Shown here piece after piece: positions 1 through 12,388 of a stretch of 64,000 nucleotides of DNA. Location: contig NC_064435.1 of the NCBI RefSeq assembly GCF_023343835.1, positions 68,272,134 to 68,336,133 of the forward strand, given 5' to 3'. Each line of letters starts with the position of its first letter. Position 1 is the stretch's first letter. The DNA comes from Lagopus muta. Taxonomy: Eukaryota; Chordata; Aves; Galliformes; Phasianidae. The notes beneath the pieces were generated by a model. The model was not told the DNA's origin. It worked only from the letters and a program-made list of their open reading frames with translations, and made no database searches. Made by a program: the position numbers and the translations under genes.

Positions 1-1660
1 GTCTGTTACTGTCTGTTTTGTCTGTTAATTCCAATGGAAATTTTATCACGCTTAATGCTTGTCAAAAATGCTGGCATTCATACTGTGTGCTATGTGTGGG
101 GCAGCTTCTGTTGGTCACTGACTTTATTGCTAGGATATTCAATGGCTCTGAAGATGCTGTAAAAATATACAGGAAGATACACTGCTTTTCCAAAAGAATG
201 TCTGACAATATTTATCTATTGTACCTCATAATCTTTCAATATTGCTTGCAAATTCCATCCTGTGTTCTTGATGCGCTGTGAAAACAACTGTTTCATCTTG
301 TGCTAGGCAAGATGTGAAGCAGGCATCTGTTTTATATTTTTTATATAAGATAGAAATGTCGAGATCAGTGCAAATGAGAATTGTGCAGCTGGATGAGACA
401 GCCATCAAAATGTATCCCAGTGGGTCAGAGGAGAGCACAAGACTGGTCTTAGGGGTAAGGAAGACTGAGACTGGCATGAGGTTATCCACCTCAGCCTCTT
501 ACTGAGAGAAAGGCCAGCTCTGAAATCAGATCAGGTTGCTCAGGGCACTGTCCAGGTGAGTCCCAAATATCTCAGGAGGTGAACATCTCACCACATCTCT
601 GGGTCTGTGTATGGAAGTGCCTGTATCTCACTATAAATACAGTATTATACATTTAAACTCTGAAGTGCTTAAAAAGTTTGCTGTTTTCCCCCCAGCACTC
701 TTTCCTTTGTAGTGAATATGGAGGGCCGTTCAATACAACATCATCATTTATTTGTCTTTCATCCCGCTCTTCTTCATTAGACTGCCTTGTGGTATTCTCA
801 GGTTTAAACTAAAACAAATGTCTCTGTAGCCTCAGCAAATTCTGCATTTCCACTAATCCCAAACTCTTCAAACATTTAATACAGATCAATTGTTAAGGTT
901 ACTGTTTTTAAACGCTTGACATTCCTAATCTTTTATCTTCATGAGAAGTGATTTCTCAGTCCTAGTCTGCTTTCTGTTTCACCGAGAGATTTTTAGCCAT
1001 AACAACATTCTGCATTTTTTATCGCTGCTAGGAAAGAATTTCCTCAAAGGTTTTTAAGTAATTAGTTATATTAAGTTCTCCCTTATTTGCCTGGATTGTT
1101 CTGTTTTGATTTAATTTCAGACGATCAGTTAAAACTGTCAGCTAGAGGTGCAGGTCTTACTGGCTTTTGGGTATCTAGATCACTCAGAACTTTGTTTTTT
1201 GGTTTGTTTTTTTAATCTGAAAAGAAAATCAAAACAGAACAAAGCAGATGCTCAGCATTTTGATTATCATTAAGCACAAAATCACATTCAGTAAGAAATT
1301 AAAATGTTTACTTCCATATACATTATTTTATACCCTACCTAACACATACAGAATGCAACATATGTAAGAACTAATAGCTAAACATTCACATTACAAAACA
1401 TGTTGTATAAAATATAAATATTATATTCAATAATATTACTGTTAAATAACCTGTGAATAATTATCTTACTGTATGCTTATATTGTATGCTGAGTTACATA
1501 AATATATACCAAAATACACATATAATATAAAGTACATAGAAAAATCGTAAGTATTAATTTGTCAGAATAAAATTTTAAAATATTCAAGACATAAACAAAA
1601 CAAGCATTTAACGTACATTCAAATCAATTAAATGAAATGTCAGTGTATGTGTACATTAAC
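1..1660. other. Intergenic, no gene seen
   Basis: AT-rich unique-looking sequence on the distal (3') side of NSUN2. Only short open frames without recognisable products. From 1,260 to 1,660 it is very AT-rich with degenerate TA-rich stretches. Confidence 0.7.
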
Positions 1661-2516
1661 TAATCCCTCTCTACTCTGCCCTTGTGACGCTCCATCTAGA
1701 GTACTGCATCCAGGATTGGGGTACAGCATTGATGCAGAACTGTTGGAGCACTCCAGAGGAGGGCCATGAGAATAGTCAAAAGGCTGCTGTATGGGAACTG
1801 CTGAATCACAGCCTGAACCTCCGACTGATCACCTGAGGCGAGCAATGAGTCAGCCATGGGAGCACAGGTGAAGGCAATTCACCTGTACCGCAGGAAGGGC
1901 TGGAGCCTGGCTGCACCTCTCCTAGACCTATTTAAGAGCTGACTGCCAGGGGGGAAGGATCTGTTCTGGACATCCTTCTGGAGTTTTGCAGCAAGCCCAG
2001 GACATGGGTAAGCATTCTGTCCTTTTTTTGTTATTATAATCTGCTTTCCCAAACTCTCTTGGTTTTTTTTTTCATAATTATAATTATAAGATATCTTTAT
2101 ATTCACTGATTATACAGCTGGAGTACTTCCCCTATGAAGAAAGGTTGAGGAAGCTGCCCTTCTTCAGCCTGGAGAAGAGAAGGCTATGGAGAGACCCAGT
2201 TGTGACCTTCCAGTACTTGAAAAGAAGTTTAAGCAGGAAGCGGAGTGACTTTTTACATGGTCTGAGAGTGACAGGATAAGTGGGAATGACTTTAAACTAA
2301 AAGAGAGAAGATTCAGGTTAGATGACAGGGGGAAATCTTTCACTCAAGGCAGCAAGGTGCTGGCACAGCTACCCAGAAAAGCTATGCCCGTCCTTGGAGG
2401 TGCTCAAGGCCAGGTTGGGTGGGGCCCTGAGCTGGTGGGTGGCAGCCCTGCCCATGGCATGGGGCTGGGGCTGGGTGGGCTTTGAGGTCCCTTCCAACTT
2501 GAGCCATTCTATGATG
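1661..2516 (+). mobile_element. CR1 LINE fragment, split by an insertion
   Basis: A 5'-truncated CR1 in plus orientation. The part 1661-1787 matches the CR1 stretch 'tctgcccttgtgacgctcc...gagggccatgag'. The rest resumes at 2117 (ctggagtac...) and runs to the typical 3' end 'gagccattctatgat' at 2515. A 329-bp foreign segment lies between. Confidence 0.9.
1788..2116 (+). mobile_element. Probable solo LTR inserted in CR1
   Basis: 329 bp that interrupts a CR1 element cleanly. It starts TGTAT and ends ATACA (perfect short inverted ends, canonical TG...CA), flanked by GCTG on both sides (1783-1786 and 2117-2120) as a likely 4-bp target-site duplication, or 5 bp with one mismatch. A TATA-like ctatttaag lies near 1,928. 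This is LTR architecture; the family was not identified. No internal retroviral sequence is present. Orientation is inferred from the TATA-like motif. Confidence 0.65.
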
Positions 2517-4124
2517 TATAATGTACACTGCATATAGAGTATGCATTAATATAATTCTACCTGTATATAGTTACGATATGTATCATAGCTTCATTTGCAG
2601 CCCTTGAACATCAGCTTTATGTCCTTCACAGGCTGGTGCATGCACATCAACTGGGCCTTTTCGGAACAAACTACTCAGACTGTTTGGCTTTGTACCTGCT
2701 TTTTTGTTCATTAGATTGCTCTAGTGCTTCCTGTCCTCCTAGGACTTCTTCATCATTACTCGCAAGCCCAGAACTGGCATGCCTTCAATGCAGTCTGCAG
2801 AGAAAGTTGTGATTTGGAAATCACATAGCTTGCTAGCAATGTCCTTAATTGCTCCTTTAAGCACTCAAGGGATCAGCTCTCCTGTAGATATGTTTCCCTC
2901 AGGAGCTGAAATACAACTGGTAAGTGCATCAGTGACTAAATACACACTCATGAAAAGCCATTGTTTTAGTGTTATGCATACACAGGATGCCTCAGTTACA
3001 TCTCTTCCTTTTAACATAGGATATTTGATCTTCAAAATCCCTCTAACGTATCTCTCATCCATAGCCATTGGCAATATCTGCAGTCACTTCTTATTCCAAC
3101 AGGTTGCAGTATTTCTGTTTCCAACATAAAGCTTCTCCAGCTTTCCAGTGCCCCCTTTGCCCTCACACCAAACAATTCACTGAAAACCAGTTTCACTTTT
3201 TCACTTGGAAGCACCAAGCAGTTTGTGAATGGAAACATCCACACATGAATGAGCAGATGCTTTTTAAGAGGATGTTGATAGTCAGACCAGAGAAACTCTT
3301 CTGCTAAGCCAGGAAGCAATCAGTTTTCATTCGGTATGTGCAGTGTTCTGAGAAGGCTTCTCTTGGGCAAGCTGCTCCCATCAGTCCCACACTACCCTGC
3401 TTCTCCAGTGCTGTGGGCTTGTGAAGGCCCAACCTACATCCTGAAGCAGTGCTGGGAGGCAGTGTTTCAAACAGCTTGCTGAACAAGGTCACCCCCCTTG
3501 GAAGAACGCTTTATGTAATGAGAACTTGTGGAGCTGTCATCATGGGTTGCACATGCTTTTGTTCTTCTGACAGGTCGTTTCTCGGCCTTCTCTTGAATGG
3601 TATTATCCATAGGGGCAATTTATTGCTGCTGGGAAATGAGCAGCTCTAGAGCTAGAGTCGTTCTTTCTATCTTTGACTTTCAAGCTCTGGAGGCAAACAT
3701 AGTGGCTTTCCAGTAATCATGATGCATTTGTTAAAATCCTGTTCCCAGCCCTTGCACAGAAACAGTGGTCGACAGCTTTGCTTGGTGCTACCAGTCATAA
3801 CTGCAAGTGTTGTCCTCACTGGCTCTTTGACTTCTTTTTATGATCAGCATCCACTGTGCAATTTTGCTCAGTAAGGCCCCACCAGTGGCAATTTTTGCAA
3901 TTGGCCTAACAGAAAGGTATCATTCATAGAAGTCTCTGTACATTCTCCCTGTAAATCAATGGTAATTTGTTGGCAATCGCTCATCTCCTACTGGGATCTC
4001 TCTGTTCTCCCATGTATTGGCTTTTTTTTTTTTTTCAATGGTCTTCAACAAGCACAGTGTTTATGAAAATGCAGCACTTCAGTACAGCTCTGTGAATTGC
4101 TGGCTGATTCTACTTCCCTAGGTT
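2517..4124. other. Intergenic, unassigned open stretches
   Basis: No repeat family or gene recognised. Both strands stay open unusually long for this base composition between about 2,779 and 3,660 (116 aa at 2779-3129 plus; 95 aa at 3032-3319 minus), but no product is recognisable and no splice model works. A T tract lies at 4,021-4,036. Confidence 0.5.
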
Positions 4125-4325
4125 TTGCTGAACGCTTCCCTGCAGGAATGGGCAAGCGCTGGTACAGCTGCCCCTGGAGGTGATAGAATCTCTACCTTTG
4201 GATGTTCCCAAGACCCAGCTGGGCCTTTAGCACCCTGCTTGAGCCTTGAGGACAGCCATTCTTGGTGCAGGGGCTGCACTGTGTCACCTCCACATGCCAT
4301 TTCCAACTGAGCTTGTTCTATTACT
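4125..4325 (+). mobile_element. Degraded CR1 fragment
   Basis: Old CR1 3' portion. 'cccctggaggtgatagaatctc' aligns with the CR1 'tggaggt..' segment, followed by the 'accctgcttgagc' motif and a decayed 3' end ('atttccaactgagcttgttctat'). Confidence 0.6.
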
Positions 4326-6214
4326 TCCATGCTTCTGTTTAGCAGACAGAGTCGACTTGAAATGTAATTCAGTTTAATTCAGATTACATCCTGGAAATTA
4401 ATCTAGAGGGGCAGAAATTTATTTCAGCTTTTTGTAGATGTTTGGCAAAGAATATTGGAAAATACTCTGATTCATGATGTTTACCTTTTCAGATTGAATC
4501 TGGCCTGCAGCACTGTTTTGTGACCTTCGTGAAAGGATTATGCTTTCTGCTCTCCTTTCAATAATGTTCACTGAAGTCAGCACAGTTATTTTGGCGTTGT
4601 CACCACGTTGCACCAAGACAGACAGAAAAGCCCCTCCAAATTATTTTATACTACTGATATTACATTACTCCTAGTATTTCCTCTCAGTGATTTTAGATCA
4701 TTTAACCCTGCAAAGCTTATACACGGCATCAGTTCTTAATAAAGCATGACACTTCCATGACCTGTTACAATTTGTCACAGGAAGCATTAAAGAGTGTGTG
4801 AGTATTTGAGAGTTTTGGGTCAGTTATTTTGTGAGCTGTCCTGAACACTGTGTGCATTCAAATCCTAATTGGATGTGAAAAGCACAATAACTAGATTTTC
4901 CATAGGGAACAGATAAATTGTTTCTGTCATGATGACATCTTTTGTTATTTGATGCACTTCTCCTGGTTTTTCTTTTGCTCATCTTTTTCCAGTGCATGGT
5001 ATAGCAGTGTCACTTGAAAAGGTTTGTTAATAAAAAAATAACCAGAACAATACACTCCCTCCCCAACATTTTAAGAACACCTAGATTAACTAAACTGCTT
5101 CTGATATTATCCAACTGCTGAAGTCTCCCGAAAGGGAAGTAAAATTTAGTTGCTGTAGCATCATCTGTAAGACATTCTATTCCAGAGCGTCAGCAGCGTC
5201 TCCAGAGGGCTGGCTGACATCACGCAGGCCCTACAGGAGACTCAATAGCACACACATTACTTTCCTCCACAGACTATTTGTTTTTGAGTTGGTCTCATGG
5301 GCCACATAGGAAAACCCAAAGCATGCTTTCTGTCACCACCTCCCACCAGCATTCCTTTTCAGAGAGGAAAGGATTAGTGCCCCACGGCCTATCATTCCTT
5401 CTGTGCTCAGACTTCTTTTAAAATACTGAGAAACTGCATCTCTTGTGCACTCCGATTTGATCCACGTGCCAATCAATGTTCAAAATCCCCTCTGGTTAAA
5501 GTTCAGGCCCAGGCATAGCACTGGCAAAGTATACATTGGGGTGGATGATCACATCCTTGCCAAAATCAAAGAGAGCACAGGCTTTCCTGTACTGTCTAGT
5601 AACCAGATAATCCCACCCTGGTTTCAGGTTTTTACAGGAAATAAGTCCTAATGTTGCTCAGATGTGCCCTGAGACTCATAGTCATTACGTACAGTTCATA
5701 CTCTGCCTCTAACATTCACAGCTGAGCATGTCTTCATAACAACAGGTACAATTGAAATCTGTGGATATCTCAGTGTTCGTGTACTGCAGTTCTTTGGGTA
5801 AGAATGCAGCATTCTGAAGCACGGAACATGGTTCATGCCAGCCTGACACCTTCCATGGTGCTATTGTAATTACAGTGTGGTGTGGCTATTTGGAGGCAGG
5901 GTGGAGGCTCTAGTGACCCAATCTAACATTAACAATGTAATCTACAGTTTCAACTCAGTTATGAGTACCTTCATTCCTGAATAAATCCTTTTGTATTCCT
6001 TCTGTATTTTGGCACATTCCACTGAATTAACTCACATGACAGTAAATGAAAAGGACCAGCAACATTCAACTACTGTACAGTGAATCAAGGAATCAGTGAC
6101 TGTGCTGTTAAATCCCAGTCCCCAGGATTGCTACAAGTTCATGTTTCCCTAATCACAAACTGCAATATTTATATGTCCAAATTGCCAGAGGGTATCTGAA
6201 CATAGTACAGGATG
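4326..6214. other. Intergenic, nothing recognised
   Basis: AT-rich unique-looking sequence without a supportable gene or repeat family. Confidence 0.6.
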
Positions 6215-6560
6215 CTCTCTAACAGGTCTGTGTGTCTCCTGTACTGAGGACTCCACAGCTGGATGCAGCTCACTTCACGTGAGGCCTCACCAGTGCAGAG
6301 TAGAAGGGCAGGATCATCTCCCTCAACCTGCTACCCACACTTCTTTTGATGCAGCCCAGCAAATGGTTGGCATTCTGGGCTGCAAGGGCACACTGCTGGC
6401 TCATGCTCAGCTTGCCACCCACCAGAACCCTCAGATCCTTCTCAGCAAAGCTGTACTCAATCCATTTGTCCCTCATTTTGCATTGATTTGTAGTGTAGTG
6501 GAAGACAACAACTAGATTGTACCTGAACAGACCCATTTCTCCCAGCCTCTCCTCACAGAG
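6215..6560 (-). mobile_element. CR1 LINE, end of ORF2 region
   Basis: Reverse complement of the CR1 segment encoding the end of the reverse-transcriptase ORF and early 3' part ('gtactgaggactccacagctggatgcag', 'gatgcagcccagcaaatggttgg', 'ggctgcaagggcacactgctggctcatg'). The reading frame is broken and truncated at both ends. Confidence 0.85.
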
Positions 6561-8084
6561 CGTGAACTTCATACTTTTAACCTTGTAGTAGCACTTCACT
6601 GGTGGATTTATAAGCAGAAAAAGGAACGAAAGTGAGTGGAAACTTTCCGTTTACTACAGTGAATGTAAAAGAATTATGAGATTCAATTTAGCAAGAGAAT
6701 TACAAAATAACAGGAAATCATTTTGTGCAGTTTGTTCTTACGTTATTGAATGCCCAGAGAAAACACAGATATATATATTCAAAGGAAAGGAATGAAGAGG
6801 TGATTTCAAATTGGACTGCCTCTTACTTCCTTTGAATCTGTCTTCCCTAAAGAGTATTAGTAATTAATGTATCTAAAGAGATAAACTAGCCCTGCGGAAA
6901 GATAAGACTGCTCAAGCACATAATCTTAAACGAAAGAGTATCAGGGATCAGGAAGAGGATAGAAAATAATGAAAGAATTTAGATCTAATGAAATAAATGA
7001 GACGTCTTCAGATTAGACAAACTTGGTGAGTATCATCTACAGATAGCTGGAGAAGTGGCTCCCCCTGCCTCAGAGCTCTCAGCAATCTGAGAAACCAAAC
7101 TCATGGGAGATTAGAAAGGAGCAGAGGTTTTTGAGAGATTGAAAGAGAGAAGCCAGAAAATAATGGAATAATCAGGTTATCTTCAAAGCTGTCATTCTGG
7201 CACCTTCCACAAGCTCTGAAGTTGTTTTTATCTTTTTTTTTTTTTTTTTACTGTAACAGTAAAAATACATAAAAATTCAAATAAATGAAGTAATTTTGCA
7301 GCAATTGATTAAAATCCCACTCCCAAAGAAAATATTTACTAAGGTATAAAAGAGAGCATATTTCTAATGTGCAGACCAGTTCAACTCAGCTTAATGCTTA
7401 CCCTTCAAGATTTACCAACTCAAACTGAAAGCCAGGAAATCATGGCATAGAGAAATAGACCTCAGTGAGGTCTGTGCCTATGCAAATGACAGGCTTAAAG
7501 CAGGAAATCAGTCAACAGACACTGCAAAATGTGAGGTGGTGCTAAAATGTCTGCAGGGACAATTAATGTTGCACAAGAGAAGTAGCGATGTTAAACCCAT
7601 TCTAAGGTGGGGTGCTGCTTTTTGCTTCATCCTTGTAAGTCATTATTCAAGGAGGTGTCAACTCATTGTTTCATGTGGTGAATCAACAACCACTAAGAAA
7701 TGACTTCACAGAAGATGGAGGGCGCTTTCCTCGCAGAAGGGAGATACCTGATTACAGGCCTGTAAAATTCAGCTCCACCTGTTGTCTGTGAGAGAAGGTA
7801 AAAGCTCTAAGAAGATCTCCCCTTCCTCCCCAGTTCAGAGAAGTTTTCATTAACATGACAGGTAACCTGTTGCAAAGAAAGCCAATAGCATGGCCAGGAC
7901 CTTACAGCAAACAGCACACATACCCCGACTGCCTGGAGGCCTCTGCAACAGACCAAGTGTAAGAAAACACACCACCTTCTATCCATCCCTCTATCTTGAT
8001 TCCAGAAACCTGAAGGATTTGATTGGATTCCACTTTCCTGGAGGAACTCCATTATCTGAAACCCAAATCTTGCAGGTTGGGCTG
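6561..8084. other. Intergenic, nothing recognised
   Basis: Purine-rich unique-looking sequence with a T17 run at 7,233-7,249. No supportable gene. Confidence 0.6.
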
Positions 8085-8820
8085 CACACAACTTTGCATT
8101 AGTACAGGGGAGGGGCTGACCTGTACTAATGTAGGGCTGGAGAGAAACTGCAGAGAAGGACCTTGGTATCTCAGTGGACAGCAGGTTGGCCATGAGCCAG
8201 AAGTGCACCCTTGCAGTCAGGAAGGCCAATGAGATCCTGGGGTGAATTCAAAAGGGCATGGACAGAAGGTCAAGGAAGTTGACCTCCCTCTTCTCTGCCC
8301 TGGTGAGGCTGCATATGGAAAACTGTGTCCCACTCCAGGCTCCTCAGCTCAAGAAAGACAGGGAACTTCTAGAGAGGGTGGAGCAGAGGGCCACAAAGAT
8401 GAGGAGGAGTGTAGAGCATCTTCCTTATGAGGAAAGGCTGAGAGGACTGGGACTGTTCAGCCTAGAGAAGACTGAGAGGGGATCTCAGTGCTGTTTAGGA
8501 ACATCTAAAGCAGGTGTCAAGTGGATGGTAGCAGGCACTTTTTGGTGGCAAGCAGTAATAGAAAAAGGGGCAATGGGCAAAAACTGGAACACAGGAAGTT
8601 CCATACCAACACAAGGAATATCTTGTTTATTATGAGAATGACAAGCAGTGGAACAGGCTGCCCAGAGGCTGTGGAGTGTCCTTCTCTAGAGATATTCAAG
8701 ACCCATCTGGACACCAACTCTGTGACCAACTGCGTGGAACCTGCTTTAGCAGGATGTTGGCCTCAGTGATGTCCAGAGATCCCCTTCAACCCCTACAAGT
8801 CCATGATTCTGTGATCCTCT
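8085..8820 (+). mobile_element. CR1 LINE 3' portion
   Basis: Long plus-strand CR1 fragment: 'aaggaccttggtatctcagtgg', 'ccatgagccagaagtgc', 'tgaggaaaggctgagaggactggg', 'tggaacaggctgcccagaggc' and the 3' end 'catgattctgtgatcctct'. Moderately diverged. The left boundary is approximate. Confidence 0.88.
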
Positions 8821-11336
8821 GAAGAAAACTACAAACTAAGGTAGAGAGAACCCATCATAAAACCAAGGGCCTTAAGCAATGGGATGAGCCACAGTTGGCA
8901 TTGCTGTGTCATCAATACTGAGATCCATCGTACATCAACCTAGACAGAACTCCAAGGCATTCAAACGCCCCTTTGCTTTTAGGATATCTGTGTCTAAATG
9001 GATGAAGCTAGAAACTTCTGCTATCTTCCCCCCCCCTCTTTTTTTTTTTTTTTATTATCTTTGTTATGATCTTTGACTCCATGCTGCGCTGCAGACAGAA
9101 CTGAGGAACACAGCCTCTGCCTGCACACAGAGTATATCTTGAACACGTAACTGATACACTGAGAGATCATGAAACGCTCCCACAGGTCCTTGCCCATTTC
9201 TGCATTAAGGCAGATGTACTTGAGCAAAAAAATACATGTTGCTTAACATTAAAAATGACACACTGCTGTGCCCACTGTAGGTCCCCATGAGAACTGTCAG
9301 CAAAGCAGAGATGCTCACTAGAGAAGATTCACCAAGAGGGTTAGAAGGCACCGTAGCCTCCTATGTTGAATGAGGAGATGGCAGCTGAGCTCACATAACC
9401 AAGAGAACAGACTGTTACAGTCCACCCTATCTGAAATTTTATATGCTCCTCACCACTGTCCTTCAGAACTGCCAAATCAACAGTTATTGGGAAGTGAAGG
9501 TATTAACGTTAGGGCCACTGCATCAACAGCAAGCTGAAGGTCAAACAGGTGTGCCTACCAATGCAAGATGAATAACTATGAACTTTCATAGTAAAAGCAT
9601 CTTACATGGGTAAAACAATCAAAATGCTCACGTGAGTAATTTACATTTTCCCAGGAAATGCCAGTGTCTCCAAGTGACACCCAAAGAACTGGGACATGAG
9701 CAGTTAACAACGCTGTGTTGGAATTGTGATGACTGATTTCTATGTTAAAAGAAATAAAAGAACAGTTGAAAGTCAAAAAACCCACTTACCTGCTTCATCT
9801 CTGCTTGCTTCTGAATGCCAGCTTCAATATTGCATAGGGTCTTCATCAGTTCCATCTGCTGACTTCTTGTTTCAGCATGTTCTTGGAGGCAGAAGAAGTT
9901 GGTTGGAAGAGACCGCTGGAGACTTCTGGCCCAACCCCATGCATAGAATGGGACAGTAATAAACACTCATCAACTGGCTTTGCCTGGCTGACTCTTGGTA
10001 ACCTCCGTGGATGGAAATCCCATTTAAATGTCACTACATCAAGAAACAGTACACTGTAGAGTTGTCTAAACTATTATTCTCTTCGCCAAACAACTTGACT
10101 TCTGTGCATTTACTGTAACGCTGGAAGACAAAAAACCTAATGCTTGAGTAATGACTGCAGATGAGGCATTAAGAATGCTAGCTACATGCAGAGTTATGCT
10201 CTGCTGTTCTATCTGGAAAGAAGCCAAACAGCAGATGATAGAATAAATATATAAATGAAAGCGCATATTTTCTGATAACTGAGATGGAATTGCTCTGGGT
10301 TACTCATTTAAAGAAAAAAAAAACATGGTTATAGACAAACATATAGCCAACAGCACGCATAAATGTAACTGAATAGAACTACCAAGTGCAGAAATAAGAA
10401 TTCAATTTCATTCAAAACAAGTAGCTACACTGCGAGAAGCAGACAAGTCTGCATTAAAAAAAAAATAATCCTTTGGTTTGTTTAAGCTCAAGACATTAAA
10501 TGATTAAATCTCATTACGGCTTTGGTATGAGGCTCAGCAGCAGGCACAGAAAATGCACCCCAAGTTGCCAAGCCTCAGGTGCTGGTGCTGCTCAGCCTTG
10601 TCCAAGGCTCTGCTCCCAAGGCCCAGCACACAGCAGTGCAGTGCATTCTGCCCACCTGCATGGCACCCATCAGCCACAGGCTGCCAGGTGCTGCTGCTGT
10701 GGCCACCCTGCCCACTTTCTATGCTGCCCACACTGCCTTGCCAAAGCTGATTACACTTCATCTTGCAGACACCAGGGCATGGCTGCATGCTGACCTCCAC
10801 TCAGTCAGCAGTGTGGCAGGCACAAGCAACAGCTTTGTTTTCTCCAGGCTGGATTTTCTTACTGAAGAAAGCAGCGTGCTGGTTCTCCTTTGCTGCAGCC
10901 AAAAACAGGCAGGAGATCTCACAGGAGCTGATTCTGTTTATTGCTAAGGCTAAATCTGACGTTGGCAGGCAGGAGCTTTTCCAAAGGTCTGTATACACAA
11001 ACATCTGAAGCCTATGATTTCTCAGATGGCTAAGAAAAAAAAAATAAAAATAAAAATAAAAAAAATCACCCTGGAGCCAAGAGACTGTGGAATATTAATT
11101 CAGGAGCAGACTACATTGTCAACATTCTAACAAACTTCCAGAGAAATGACTAACTTTTGGTAATTACTGAAGACAAGGCTACAAAAGACCGTCCACATGG
11201 TCTTTCCTTATCTTCCTGTGTTTTCATGCAGAGGATAACTTTCCAGAGTCTGGCAGATTCTCCACAGGGCAGCTCAAAGCAGAACCAAATCAGAGTATTC
11301 TTTCAGATGCAAGACATTTATTTCCCCTCTATCACA
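8821..11336. other. Intergenic, mostly unassigned
   Basis: Contains a C9/T15 homopolymer junction (9,028-9,053), a possible weak CR1 remnant (9,885-10,010), a GC-rich but CpG-poor block at 10,530-10,830 and an A-rich TA5 repeat at 11,034-11,067. No gene supported. Confidence 0.6.
9885..10010 (-). mobile_element. Possible weak CR1 remnant
   Basis: 'gttggttggaagagaccgctggagacttctggcccaaccc' resembles the reverse complement of a CR1 3' end ('ggttggaagggacc...ccaaccc'). The rest is too decayed for certainty. Confidence 0.35.
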
Positions 11337-11860
11337 GGATCAGAATCACAGAATTGCTCAGGTTGGAAAGGACCTTAAAGATCATCAATCAAATCCAGCC
11401 ACGACCTAACCAGACTACTCTAACAACCCTCTGCTAAATCACGTCCCTGAGCACCACATCCAAACTGTTTCTAAATACATCCAGGGATGGTGACTCAACC
11501 ACCTCCTTGGGGAGCCTGTTCCAGTGTTTAACAGCCCTGTCAACTTCTGTAAAGAAGTTTATCCTGATATCCAACCTAAACCTCCCCTGGTGCAACTTGA
11601 GGCCACTTCCCCTCATCCTGTCACCTGTCCCCAGTGAGAAGAGACCAGCCCTGCTCTTGCTGCAATCACCTTTCAGATACTGGAGGAGAGCAATAAGCTC
11701 TCCACTTAGCCTCTCCTTCCCCAGACTGAACAGCCCCAGTTCCTTCAGTCCTCATAGGGCACATTCTCCAAGTCCTTCACAAGCCTTGTTGCCCTTCTTT
11801 GTACCTGCTCCAGCACCTCAATGTCCCTTCTGTATTGAGGTTACCACATATAAAACACAC
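11337..11860 (-). mobile_element. CR1 LINE 3' portion
   Basis: Minus-strand CR1. The 3' end is at the left ('cagaatcacagaattgctcaggttggaaaggacc'), running through 'ggggagcctgttccagtg', 'catcctgtcacctgtccc' and 'cttcagtcctcatagggcac' to a 5' truncation near 11,860. Confidence 0.93.
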
Positions 11861-12357
11861 TGCCACCAGCACAAGCATCTAGCATTTCAGAACATTTAGA
11901 AACACAGTCCTGTCTTCCTAAAAAATGGCAAATTGGAGAAACTCACAAATTTAATAGGCTCTATTTAAGAGGATTGACTCAATCGTTTGAGAACTATAAA
12001 CCTACTTGTTTTAAAAGCTTTCACATTCTCAACCTTAATACAATAACTTATCACCTCTCTTCAGCCCCCCTCTTTGGCTGTTCTGTTATTTGCAGCAACC
12101 AAGGCCCAAAGCCACCCAAGTAGAGGTGCAGCCATCTGACTGTTCGTGTCACAGCAGCACATACCTCACAGGGAAAGACGACACACAACTTTGTCACGTT
12201 TCCAGCCTGGGAAGCTGCAATAGCATTTGCAGCCACTACCTAGTTTTGGGCACCTTGCTTCTTGGCAATCAAGACAAGAGTGACCGGGACAAAACAACTA
12301 GCACAAGCCAACTAGCAGTATTTCAGTATTTAAACAAACAAAAACCATTATTTGCCT

Positions 12358-12388
<31 letters not shown>

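Noticed and set aside
3068-3307. Possible zinc finger (CPLC followed by several His)
   Set aside because: Cys/His spacing does not fit C2H2 or other finger types, no repeats of it occur, and the frame is isolated.
6270-6599. 109-codon minus-strand frame
   Set aside because: It is a fragment of CR1 ORF2, not a host gene.
8242-8635. Frames of 62-125 codons
   Set aside because: They lie within a CR1 3' region and translate the non-coding part of the element.
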